A stretch of 64,000 bases of DNA, taken from Eubacteriales bacterium (GTDB lineage Bacteria; Bacillota; Clostridia; Christensenellales; CAG-138). Shown here piece after piece: positions 17,436-25,133 of this stretch. The DNA lies in NCBI GenBank assembly GCA_028694155.1, contig JAQUTY010000010.1:1-64000 (forward strand), read 5' to 3'. The notes below the pieces were generated by a model. That model ran no database searches. It was not told where the DNA came from and saw only the letters and a list, made by a program, of their open reading frames with translations. The number at the start of each line of letters is the position of its first letter. Position 1 is the stretch's first letter. The position numbers and the translations under genes are program-made.

Positions 17436-17464
17436 ATTATATCACGCCGTGCAGTCATATGCAA
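17436..17464 (-). promoter_or_regulatory. Sigma-A promoter of the nusA operon
   Basis: The minus strand reads TTGCAT (17459-17464), a 17-base spacer and a perfect TATAAT (17436-17441). The next gene is rimP. Confidence 0.78.
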
Positions 17465-17491
17465 GTGTTTTTTCTAAATATTATCATACGT

Positions 17492-18055
17492 TTAGTCCAC
17501 CTTGCCAATGGTAAATTCGTACTTGACTATCCAGCGCAGTATCTTTGACGCATCGGAGGCTGTAAACTCCTCAGCGTTCTGTGTGTTGGTGGCGATAGAC
17601 TGAATGCTGTCCAGCTCCTCCAGCTTCACAATGGCTCGCAGTATCTTTGATGCATCCGCTGCCGTAATCTCTGCATCGCAGTTGACATCGCCTGCTATGA
17701 CGATGGTGTATGTGCTGTCCCCAATACTTGCCATATCTCCTGTCTTTAGTACATCCGTCAGCTCAATGCCCTCAACGCCCAGGGCCTGTGCCAACTGTTC
17801 GGCTGTTGTGCCAATGGGAATATTGTAGAGCAACGCCTCATCGAAATTCACCATGTTTGGCTGCATATACTCGACCCCTTCTCCATCGTATACTATCAAC
17901 GAGCCATCCGGCGTTTGAGCTTGGCGTATCTCATACCCCTGCCATGTGGTTTCGCCGTTGGGCGCCCACAAGTTTTGCTTTGATCTCATGTACTCAATAT
18001 AGAAACCGTTAACAATGGCACACTCTGTGCTGCTGATGTAATAATAGAACATCAT
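17492..18055 (-). pseudogene. C-terminal half of an LRR/dockerin protein, separated by an in-frame stop
   Basis: A 187-codon segment ending in a dockerin-like pair of calcium-binding helices (GDVNCDAEITAADASKILRAIV and EEFTASDASKILRWIV). It is in the same frame as the LRR gene at 18098-19483. The single codon TAA at 18098-18100 interrupts them, and the sequence continues (AASFAGSPPSNVG...) without another stop. The segment carries the NLWAPNGETTWQGY linker seen in the paralogue at 25.6 kb. It has no convincing ribosome binding site at its first ATG. I therefore read it as the detached C-terminus of one protein of about 660 codons. A sequencing error or programmed read-through are the alternatives. 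Confidence 0.75.
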
Positions 18056-18097
18056 TGTGCCAACGTTGCTTGGGGGACTTCCCGCAAAGCTCGCTGC

Positions 18098-19483
18098 TTA
18101 AATGCTTTGGCAACCGAAAAATGCATAGTCACCAATGCTGTCCAATCCCGTCCCAAATGTTACACGGCATAATTGAATGCATTCGGCAAATGCTCTTTGT
18201 CCTATGGACACAACGCTGTTGGGAATTGCGACCGAGGACAAGCCCGAAAAGGAAAAAGCACCATCGCCAATGCTAATAAGTCCTTCGGGAAGGTTCACAG
18301 ATTGCAGGCTTGTATTTTGATAAAATGCGCTGTCGGCAATGCTGACCACCGTTGTGGGAACATCGTAGTATTCAAGTCTTAATGCTTGAGGGGAATATAC
18401 AAGCTCAGTGATGTCCTTATCGAACAGAACTCCGTTCTCAATTACATACGCCTCATTTTCTGTGTCAACTGTTAGGGCTGTCAGCAACATACAATTTTGA
18501 AATGCTCCCACGCCTACATGGGTCACATCTTTAGGAATTGTAAACTGTGTATATCCGCAGCCCTGAAAAGCGTAATCGCCAATATATGTAAGTCCGTCAC
18601 TTCCAACGAGGCTATTTAGAGCAGAGCATCCTGAGAATGCGTAAGGCTCAATTACTGATACTTCCGAGTTTAAGGTGACGGTATTAAGCATTCCGTTCCA
18701 ACCGAACGCCCACGACCCGATCTTTGTTACTCCTGAAGGAATAACAAACGAAGTGCTCAGTCTGCAATCGGGATAAAAATGTAGGGTAGACCCATCGGCA
18801 GACAGAATTAAGCCGTCAACGCTCGAATAGACGGTGTTTTCCTCCGCCACTACATAATTATCAAGCACAAAACACTCTGCAAATGCCAAGCGTCCGATTT
18901 TCTCTACGCCTGCCGGAATAATCAAATCGACCAAATTCGAGCATAGGCGAAATGCAAAGGCTTCTATCTCAGTTACAGTTTGCGCTATGATTATTTCTGT
19001 TAGGTTGTCCGCATGGAAGAAGGCGGAATCGTCAATAATCTCAGTGCCGTTGGGGATTGTATATGTTGTGCCGGAACGACCCGAGGGATATGCCGCAAGG
19101 TGCAAACCATCTTTTGTGAAAAGAACTCCTTCTACTGACTTATAGAACTGATTATCCGCATCGACCTCAATGTGTTTAAGATCGTAAACGCACGGAGCAA
19201 AGGTTCCATGCTCAATATACTCGACCGTTGAGGGAATAACTACCTTTGATAAGGAAGCACCTTCGCTAAAGGTTGTCGCTTCAATTGCAGCTACAGGAAG
19301 ATTGGCAATAGTGTCAGGAATGATTAACTCCTCAGCAGAACCGCTATACAGTGTCAATACAACGGCTTCATTCTCAACGTAGTAATAAAACCTACTTTGC
19401 TCGTCATACTGAGCAATCGACGCAACAGGCAGCAGGGTTAATAGTAACAGTACAATCAATATTGCAGAAACAGTTCTTTTCAT
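18098..19483 (-). CDS. Secreted BspA-like leucine-rich-repeat protein (truncated by TAA)
   Basis: A 461-codon frame with a clear signal peptide (MKRTVSAILIVLLLLTLLPVASIAQ) and about a dozen BspA/LRR_5 repeats of the form 'IP..V..IG..AF..C..L..V'. These are typical of surface or secreted proteins that bind host or matrix targets. The frame stops at FFGCQSI, in the middle of a repeat. The dockerin-bearing remainder lies in the same frame immediately downstream. A full-length product would be signal peptide, LRR, linker, dockerin. A dockerin suggests assembly with a cohesin partner, none of which is in the window. It has its own promoter with three TGTACA boxes. Confidence 0.85.
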   Translation of the reverse strand: MKRTVSAILIVLLLLTLLPVASIAQYDEQSRFYYYVENEAVVLTLYSGSAEELIIPDTIANLPVAAIEATTFSEGASLSKVVIPSTVEYIEHGTFAPCVYDLKHIEVDADNQFYKSVEGVLFTKDGLHLAAYPSGRSGTTYTIPNGTEIIDDSAFFHADNLTEIIIAQTVTEIEAFAFRLCSNLVDLIIPAGVEKIGRLAFAECFVLDNYVVAEENTVYSSVDGLILSADGSTLHFYPDCRLSTSFVIPSGVTKIGSWAFGWNGMLNTVTLNSEVSVIEPYAFSGCSALNSLVGSDGLTYIGDYAFQGCGYTQFTIPKDVTHVGVGAFQNCMLLTALTVDTENEAYVIENGVLFDKDITELVYSPQALRLEYYDVPTTVVSIADSAFYQNTSLQSVNLPEGLISIGDGAFSFSGLSSVAIPNSVVSIGQRAFAECIQLCRVTFGTGLDSIGDYAFFGCQSI

Positions 19484-19525
19484 AATACTACTCCTTCACG
19501 CTATTTATTTGTTTAATATACCAAT

Positions 19526-19566
19526 ATTGTACAGTTACCCATATGTACAGTCAAGAGTATTGTACA
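19526..19566 (-). promoter_or_regulatory. Promoter of the LRR/dockerin gene with three TGTACA palindromes
   Basis: The minus strand reads TTGACT (19549-19554), a 17-base spacer and TACAAT (19526-19531). Three copies of the palindrome TGTACA lie at 19528-19533, 19544-19549 and 19561-19566, spaced 16 and 17 bases apart. They overlap the -10, the inner edge of the -35, and the region just upstream. The regular spacing suggests an operator array, but no regulator is identified. Confidence 0.6.
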
Positions 19567-19615
19567 GAATATTACATTTTGTCCGCATTATTTGATATGT
19601 GCAAAGGAGGATAAC

Positions 19616-19643
19616 AAAAAGGAACGACCCTTCTGTCGTCCCT
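19616..19643 (-). terminator. Intrinsic terminator after pgsA
   Basis: The minus strand reads GGGACGAC, a six-base loop, GTCGTTCC and TTTTTG, an 8-bp stem with one G-U pair. It closes the oxaloacetate decarboxylase-pgsA operon about 135 bases after the pgsA stop. Confidence 0.75.
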
Positions 19644-19700
19644 CAGCTTGTCAAAATACAGGCTTTCCTCTGGCAAACTGCGTTTTCTCCCGGACAAACT

Positions 19701-19731
19701 GTAGGGGCAAACTGTGTTCGCCAGTTTGAAC
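19701..19731. repeat. 31-bp intergenic palindromic repeat, copy 1
   Basis: The minus strand reads GTTCAAACTGGCGAACACAG followed by TTTGCCCCTAC. The copy at 60492-60522 matches it at 29 of 31 positions. The core is GGCGAAC-ACA-GTTCGCC in copy 2, a 7-bp stem. Here one stem position is changed. Both copies are intergenic, next to terminators of minus-strand genes. It resembles REP/MITE-like dispersed repeats, and no gene is encoded in it. Confidence 0.7.
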
Positions 19732-19778
19732 ATATGCAACATGGCCACGCCCCATACCCATAGGTTTTTATGTGTCAA

Positions 19779-20375
19779 TCATTCGTTATTCTGACTTGTA
19801 TCGGGTTCTTCAGAGGCAGTGATGCTCTCCGTTTCGCCCTTTGGCTTTGCAAACATTTGGGTCATCGCATAATGCATCATTGCATAATACGAAAGTGCGA
19901 CTGCGATAGCCAAGAAGCTGACCGCCCACACGGATAGATTGACCTTTGTAAGCGCAATATCCAGCAGCGTTAGCACAATGCCCAGCGCAAACAATCCCGT
20001 TGCCGTCTTGCCGTACCAGTCCGAATACGCAACCGTCTTGTTCTTGAGCATCATCATTCCGCCTGCCAGCATCAGCGACTCCTTGACAAGAACCAGAATA
20101 AATATCACCAAATAGAACGTCTCTGCACTTTTGGCAATGAGAATGCACACCAATGCGGAAAGCACCAGCAGCTTATCTGCAACAGGATCGAGCAGCTTGC
20201 CAAGATCCGTAATCCAATGAAACTTGCGTGCCAAATAGCCGTCCAGCACGTCCGTAAAAAATGCGGTGGCAAACACGATCAGCGACCATGCATATTCCTT
20301 TGAGATGAACAGGTAAACAAACGCCCCTACCATCAATATTCGTAACCCCGAAAGAATATTGGGAATGTTTTTCAT
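19779..20375 (-). CDS. pgsA: CDP-diacylglycerol-glycerol-3-phosphate 3-phosphatidyltransferase
   Basis: A 198-residue integral membrane CDP-alcohol phosphotransferase. The catalytic motif DG-x2-AR-x8-G-x3-D-x3-D is complete, spanning DGYLARKFHWITDLG and KLLDPVADK in the second quarter of the protein. Five to six hydrophobic segments follow. It makes phosphatidylglycerophosphate for anionic phospholipids. The start overlaps the oadA stop by one base (TAATG). This places a lipid gene in the same transcript as the decarboxylase operon. The C-terminus is polar and extended. Confidence 0.93.
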   Translation of the reverse strand: MKNIPNILSGLRILMVGAFVYLFISKEYAWSLIVFATAFFTDVLDGYLARKFHWITDLGKLLDPVADKLLVLSALVCILIAKSAETFYLVIFILVLVKESLMLAGGMMMLKNKTVAYSDWYGKTATGLFALGIVLTLLDIALTKVNLSVWAVSFLAIAVALSYYAMMHYAMTQMFAKPKGETESITASEEPDTSQNNE

Positions 20376-21784
20376 TACAGACTCAAGTCCTCCACATACA
20401 GTGTTCTTACTTCGTTCTCATCGTCAACCTTTTCCGGCTTATTCTTAGCAGCAGCTCTATTCTCGAAAAACTTCATGGCAACCTGCGGGAACAATGCGTA
20501 GCTGAGAACGTCCTCCTCCTTTTGGGCATACTGCTTGATCTCCTCACGATAATGATCAAGCTCCGGCTTGAGCAGATCCGCAGGACGGCAGGTAATAACC
20601 TGTGCGTCTCCGATTGCCATTCTTCTGACTTCCTCGTTGACCTCACCGGGCAGCTTGCCGTACTCGCCACGCAGCAACGCCTTCGATTGCTCAGGAAAAT
20701 TCTTGTATCTTCCCATCAGCACATTGAACACAGCCTGTGTGCCAACAATCTGACTTGTGGGCGTAACAAGCGGAGGATAGCCGAAATCCTTACGCACACG
20801 CGGAATCTCCGCAAGCACGTCATAGTACTTTTCCTCGGCGTTCGCCTGCTTGAGCTGGGAAATGAGGTTTGACAGCATACCGCCGGGTACCTGATACAAC
20901 AGTGTGTTGGTGTCAACACGCAAGGATTTAACGGAGATTATGCCCTCGTTCATCATGCGTTCTGCCACGCCACGGAAATGCTTTGCGGCAACCGACAGCT
21001 TCTCAAGATCCAATCCGGTATCACGTTCCGTTCCCTTGAGTGTCGCCACCAAAGGTTCGGTTGCAGGTTGCGAGGTGCCGTTACCCATGGGCGACAGGGC
21101 GGTATCAACAATATCTACACCTGCCTGTGCCGCCATCAGCAGCGTCATGTCACCCGTGCCAGTGGTATTATGTGTGTGCAAATGAATTGGCACGTTCACC
21201 TCAGCCTTTAATCGCTTAACCAGCGAATATGCCGAGTAGGGCAAAAGCAAGTTTGCCATGTCCTTGATGCAGATCACGTCTGCCCCCATCTGAACGAGTT
21301 CCTTTGCAAGCTTTACAAAGTAGTCCTCGTTATGCACGGGAGAAATGGTGTAGCTCAGCGCAGGTTCGCAGATTCCGCCGTACTTCTTTGTGTACTTGAT
21401 GGCGGACTCTAGGTTGCGAACATCGTTCAGAGCGTCAAAGATGCGGATAACATCGATGCCGTTCTCGATTGCCTTTTTGCAGAACTGCTCAACCATATCA
21501 TCGGCATAATGCTTGTAACCCAAAATGTTCTGTCCACGGAACAGCATCTGCAGCTTCGTGTTGGGCAGAGCCTTGCGAAGCGTACGGAGCCTTTCCCACG
21601 GATCCTCATTCAAAAAGCGCAAACAGGAGTCAAAGGTTGCGCCGCCCCAAACCTCCAGCGACCAGTAGCCGATGGAATCTAGCACTTCACACGCAGGAAG
21701 CATATCCGATATAGGCATTCTGGTTGCCGCCTGAGACTGATGAGCGTCTCTCAAAATGGTATCGGTAATTAAGAGTTTCGACAT
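20375..21784 (-). CDS. oadA: Oxaloacetate decarboxylase alpha (carboxyltransferase) subunit
   Basis: A 469-residue HMGL-like carboxyltransferase, the OadA/pyruvate-carboxylase-C type. Motifs include the metal-binding TDTILRDAHQS near the N-terminus, the biotin-dependent RGQNILGYKHY, a conserved Lys in CIKDMANLL and HLHTHNTTG. It transfers the carboxyl group of oxaloacetate to biotin. It lacks the C-terminal biotinyl domain found in enterobacterial OadA. The biotin carrier is instead the separate protein at 22997-23383. The operon also encodes the beta and gamma subunits, so the assembled enzyme should sit at the membrane. Confidence 0.92.
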   Translation of the reverse strand: MSKLLITDTILRDAHQSQAATRMPISDMLPACEVLDSIGYWSLEVWGGATFDSCLRFLNEDPWERLRTLRKALPNTKLQMLFRGQNILGYKHYADDMVEQFCKKAIENGIDVIRIFDALNDVRNLESAIKYTKKYGGICEPALSYTISPVHNEDYFVKLAKELVQMGADVICIKDMANLLLPYSAYSLVKRLKAEVNVPIHLHTHNTTGTGDMTLLMAAQAGVDIVDTALSPMGNGTSQPATEPLVATLKGTERDTGLDLEKLSVAAKHFRGVAERMMNEGIISVKSLRVDTNTLLYQVPGGMLSNLISQLKQANAEEKYYDVLAEIPRVRKDFGYPPLVTPTSQIVGTQAVFNVLMGRYKNFPEQSKALLRGEYGKLPGEVNEEVRRMAIGDAQVITCRPADLLKPELDHYREEIKQYAQKEEDVLSYALFPQVAMKFFENRAAAKNKPEKVDDENEVRTLYVEDLSL

Positions 21785-21802
21785 TACAAAACCTCCATGA
21801 AA

Positions 21803-22984
21803 TTAAAATAGTGACAGGAAAACGCCTGCTGCGATTGCAGATCCGATAACTCCTGCTACGTTGGGCCCCATAGCGTGCATGAGCAGGAAGTTTTGCGGAT
21901 TCTCCTTCTGTCCCACAACCTGCGACACACGAGCCGCCATTGGAACTGCTGATACGCCTGCCGAACCGATAAGTGGGTTGATCTTTTTCTTGGTGAATAG
22001 GTTCATCAGCTTTGCCAGCAACACGCCGCCTGCTGTTCCGAAGGCAAACGCCAGAACGCCCAACGCAATTATCTTCAAGGTATCAAGCTGCAAAAACACT
22101 TCCGCCGTTGCGGTAGCTCCTACGGAGATGCCCAAGAAAATTGTAACAATATTGATTAGCTCGTTTTGCACCGTCTTGCTTAGTCTGTCCACGGCACCGC
22201 ATTCCTTAAACAGGTTGCCCAGCATGAGCGAGCCCACCAATGGCGTTGCGGAAGGAAGCAGGAATGAAACAAATATGGTGACGATAATCGGGAACAAAAT
22301 CTTCTCGACCTGAGAGACCGGACGCAACTGATCCATCACAATTCTGCGTTCCTTCTTTGTGGTCAGCAGCTTCATAATCGGGGGCTGAATAACCGGAACC
22401 AGCGCCATGTATGAATACGCCGCCACCGCAACAGGGCCTAAAATATTGGGGGCAAGCTGCGATGTTACAAGAATTGCCGTAGGGCCGTCTGCACCGCCGA
22501 TAATACCTATTGATGCGGCCGCTGCACCTGCAAAGCCCAACAGCTTAGCAAGAACAAACGCCACGAAAATTCCAAGCTGTGCAGCAGCGCCCAAAATGAG
22601 GCTCTTGGGATTTGCAATCAACGGGCCAAAGTCCGTCATTGCGCCAACGCCCATGAATATCAGGCAGGGATAGATGCCAAGCTTAACTCCAAGATACAGG
22701 TAGTCAATCAATCCTGCAGTAACGCTAGGATCAGCGCCGCCAAGTGCTGCCCAGTTGATAGCGTGTGCTTCATTGCTGAATATCTCGGTGTGATACATTC
22801 CTGCACCCGGAATGTTCGTCAGCAGCATACCAAATGCAATCGGCACGAGCAGCAACGGCTCGTACTTTTTAACAATCGCAAGGTAAAGCAAAATGCAGGC
22901 AATGGCTATCATTACAAGCTGAAGCCAATTATCCGCAATCTGCGCAAACCCTGTGGTCTTTATAAATTCAATGATTCCTTCCAT
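21803..22984 (-). CDS. oadB: Sodium-pumping decarboxylase beta subunit
   Basis: A 393-residue, very hydrophobic membrane protein with about ten helices and the family signature [19 protein letters not shown]. It decarboxylates carboxybiotin and couples this to sodium export. The family is shared by oxaloacetate, methylmalonyl-CoA and glutaconyl-CoA decarboxylases. The OadA-type alpha subunit next door points to oxaloacetate. GAGG lies upstream of the ATG. It is transcribed between the biotin carrier gene and oadA. Confidence 0.93.
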   Translation of the reverse strand: MEGIIEFIKTTGFAQIADNWLQLVMIAIACILLYLAIVKKYEPLLLVPIAFGMLLTNIPGAGMYHTEIFSNEAHAINWAALGGADPSVTAGLIDYLYLGVKLGIYPCLIFMGVGAMTDFGPLIANPKSLILGAAAQLGIFVAFVLAKLLGFAGAAAASIGIIGGADGPTAILVTSQLAPNILGPVAVAAYSYMALVPVIQPPIMKLLTTKKERRIVMDQLRPVSQVEKILFPIIVTIFVSFLLPSATPLVGSLMLGNLFKECGAVDRLSKTVQNELINIVTIFLGISVGATATAEVFLQLDTLKIIALGVLAFAFGTAGGVLLAKLMNLFTKKKINPLIGSAGVSAVPMAARVSQVVGQKENPQNFLLMHAMGPNVAGVIGSAIAAGVFLSLF

Positions 22985-22996
22985 GTCGTGGGCCTC

Positions 22997-23383
22997 TTAT
23001 GCGATGGTGCAAAGCAACTGACCTGCCGAAACAGTAGCTCCCTTGACGACCGCCACGCCTGTGACAACGCCGTCTGCAGGCGCAAGAATTTCATTCTCCA
23101 TCTTCATTGCTTCCAGCATCATCAGCACCTGTCCTGCTTTGACCGCATCGCCTACGTTGACGGCGACAGACAGAATGTTGCCGGGCATTGGCGAGTTCAC
23201 GCTCTGACCTGCGCCTTTTGCTGCTGCTGGTGCTGCTGCAGGTGCCGCTACGGGTGCTGCTGCAGGCGTAGGAGCTGCCTTAGGTGCCGGTGCTGCCGAA
23301 GGAGCTGCAACCTGTGCCTTGTCCATCTCCTCAACCTCGATTTGATACTGAGTGCCATTGACATTGACTAAAAATTTACGCAT
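22997..23383 (-). CDS. Biotin carrier protein of the decarboxylase
   Basis: A 128-residue protein with a beta-strand N-terminus, a flexible Ala/Pro linker (about residues 25-58) and a C-terminal biotinyl domain. The biotinylation site is K94 in LEAMKMENEIL. It shuttles CO2 between the alpha and beta subunits. I start it at the ATG at 23383 because GGAGG lies eight bases upstream. The longer in-frame start would overlap that site. The linker is low complexity, typical of swinging carrier domains. Confidence 0.93.
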   Translation of the reverse strand: MRKFLVNVNGTQYQIEVEEMDKAQVAAPSAAPAPKAAPTPAAAPVAAPAAAPAAAKGAGQSVNSPMPGNILSVAVNVGDAVKAGQVLMMLEAMKMENEILAPADGVVTGVAVVKGATVSAGQLLCTIA

Positions 23384-23398
23384 TACCTTATCCTCCAA

Positions 23399-23728
23399 TT
23401 AACTGACTTTCTTAAATGATTTGATTCTGACAGCATCTACGTTTGTTCCCATAACCGTTGCAATGACTGCAGAGACTGCTGCAATCAACTGCTGTCTGTT
23501 TTCGATGGGCTGTTCGATGGCGGGAGCCTCCTTGACCTTGACGGTCTCTCCCTTATCCTTGACGATGAGCTTTTTGCACAAGAGACTGTACAGCTTGATA
23601 ATAAATATCAAGCAGATAAGCCCAATAAATACCGTGCCGAATCCCAGCAGAATTGTCATCAGCGTAGTGGGCTCAGCATTATTTATACTTGCTGTTGCCG
23701 CTTCGCCTGCTTCCAAAAAAACGCACAT
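23399..23728 (-). CDS. oadG: Decarboxylase gamma (OadG-like) subunit
   Basis: A protein of about 109 residues with one transmembrane helix (ILLGFGTVFIGLICLIFIIKL) and a basic cytoplasmic tail, the OadG/DUF arrangement. It is the first gene of the operon and probably links the alpha subunit to the membrane beta subunit. The C-terminal segment (ENRQQLIAAVSAVIATVMGTNVDAVRIKSFKKV) is common to Clostridial OadG-like proteins. I chose the ATG at 23728 because AGAGGAG precedes it by five bases. OadG is poorly conserved, so the symbol follows mainly from context. Confidence 0.78.
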   Translation of the reverse strand: MCVFLEAGEAATASINNAEPTTLMTILLGFGTVFIGLICLIFIIKLYSLLCKKLIVKDKGETVKVKEAPAIEQPIENRQQLIAAVSAVIATVMGTNVDAVRIKSFKKVS

Positions 23729-23868
23729 ATTATCTCCTCTCATATCGGGGGTCAGACTAATCTCAATCTAACCCAATTACTATATTATTCGACAAAACTC
23801 CTTTATTTCCTTTTTTTCGGAAAAATATATTTAAGAATAATCCGCCCGATTTCACTCATGCTAAAAGT

Positions 23869-24543
23869 ATGCTAGTTCTGTTTATTCGAGCAGTATTGCT
23901 CTACATTTTCATTCTATTTATCATTCGTCTGACAGGCAAGAGACAGGTGTCCGATCTTCAGCCGTTTGACCTGCTGATTACTCTAACCATTGCAGATCTT
24001 GCAGGCTGTGCCATTGCCGATGTTGACATTCCTCTTCTGTACAGTATCGTGCCAATACTGGCACTTTTCTTGGTTCAACAGGCCGTTGCCAAGCTCTGTC
24101 TGAAAAGTCCTCACATTCGCCGAGCCTTCTGTGGTTCACCTCTTATCATCGTTCGTGACGGAGTTTTGATGGAACAGACCATGCGCTACGCAAATTACAC
24201 CGTCACCGACCTGATGGACAAGCTGCGTTCCAAAGATATCTTTGACCTAAGTTGCGTAAGCTATGCCATTTTAGAAACAAATGGTGGACTAAGTATTCTT
24301 CAATATGACCAAACAGACTCTGCCGAGCTGTCCCATATGCTAATTCTTGACGGAAAAGTGTGTCGTGACGCCGTATCCTCGCTCTCCCTTACGGACGCCG
24401 ACCTTAGGGCCATACTTGGCGGCACCTCAATTTCTTCCGTTCTGTTTATGCAGCTATCCCCAAATGGTGAGCTTCTCTATCAGCTTGACCGCAGGCACGG
24501 CGCTCATCAATTCAAATCGCAACTTAGGAGGGTATCGGCATGA
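23869..24543 (+). CDS. DUF421 (YetF-like) membrane protein
   Basis: A 224-residue protein with three N-terminal transmembrane helices and the DUF421 signature RLTGKRQVSDLQPFDLLITLTIADLAG, followed by a cytoplasmic alpha/beta domain. The family includes YetF/YdfS of Bacillus and some spore-associated proteins. Its biochemical role is unknown. It overlaps the next gene by four bases (ATGA), a common Firmicutes pairing with DUF4363. It is divergent from the decarboxylase operon. Confidence 0.88.
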   Translation: MLVLFIRAVLLYIFILFIIRLTGKRQVSDLQPFDLLITLTIADLAGCAIADVDIPLLYSIVPILALFLVQQAVAKLCLKSPHIRRAFCGSPLIIVRDGVLMEQTMRYANYTVTDLMDKLRSKDIFDLSCVSYAILETNGGLSILQYDQTDSAELSHMLILDGKVCRDAVSSLSLTDADLRAILGGTSISSVLFMQLSPNGELLYQLDRRHGAHQFKSQLRRVSA

Positions 24544-24932
24544 AATTTGTAATCATTCAGCGCACCTGTACCATTTTGTTTGTCCTCTTTCTTGTTTTCA
24601 TCTTCATTTTTCCCTCGTACTATATCAAAACGACCTGCATAGATGTTTCGGCGCACATTGACGCAGCGCTGGAAGCTGCCCAAAATGGCGACTTGACGAC
24701 AGCGCATGAGCAAACAGTTGTCCTGGGCAGCATTCTTGATAAAAGAGTGCAAAAAATCAAGTGGTTTGTCAATCATTCCATAGTCAATGAGGTAATTCTC
24801 GAAGCAAATCTTGCAAACGAGTCTGCACTTGAAAACGACCAAAACGCAGTCATAGCAGCACTCATTGCCCTTCAAAACTCTCTTGACGTGCTAAGTGAAA
24901 TCGAGCTTTTTGACGGCAACAACATTTTGTAG
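24540..24932 (+). CDS. DUF4363 family protein
   Basis: A 130-residue protein with one N-terminal hydrophobic helix (about residues 8-28) and a mostly helical extracellular remainder. It matches the DUF4363 proteins commonly encoded after DUF421. Function is unknown. It is translationally coupled to the preceding gene through an ATGA overlap. No cysteine or catalytic motif stands out. Confidence 0.75.
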   Translation: MKFVIIQRTCTILFVLFLVFIFIFPSYYIKTTCIDVSAHIDAALEAAQNGDLTTAHEQTVVLGSILDKRVQKIKWFVNHSIVNEVILEANLANESALENDQNAVIAALIALQNSLDVLSEIELFDGNNIL

Positions 24933-25025
24933 GCTGCAGCAGCAGTCAGACCCAATAGCTGCATAATACATGTTGGTTGGAGTGGTTCCACTCATCAATT
25001 TTATTGATTAAGTTTGGTCTGAACA

Positions 25026-25054
25026 TTTACAAAAGTTAATCTGTGCGTTATAAT
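25026..25054 (+). promoter_or_regulatory. Sigma-A promoter of the broken LRR/dockerin gene
   Basis: TTTACA (25026-25031), a 17-base spacer and a perfect TATAAT (25049-25054), followed by a short leader with an AGTAAT/ATTACT hairpin and AGGAGG before the ATG at 25134. Confidence 0.72.
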
Positions 25055-25133
25055 AGATGCAGTAATATCTTTATTACTATAAGCTATGTTGTAACCTTTT
25101 CATTGAAAACTGAATAGCTAGGAGGAACCATTT

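Noticed and set aside
18098..18100. TAA as a recoded sense codon
   Set aside because: Other genes in the window end at ordinary TAA, TGA or TAG stops with normal family lengths, so the standard code applies. The TAA is better explained as a mutation, error or rare read-through.
19572..19778. 68-codon minus-strand frame between the LRR gene and pgsA
   Set aside because: It contains the terminator and the palindromic repeat and has no ribosome binding site.
22763..23371. 202-codon plus-strand frame over oadB and the biotin carrier gene
   Set aside because: It is antisense to two clear genes and its sequence is rich in Cys and Arg as expected from antisense Ala/Pro-coding DNA.
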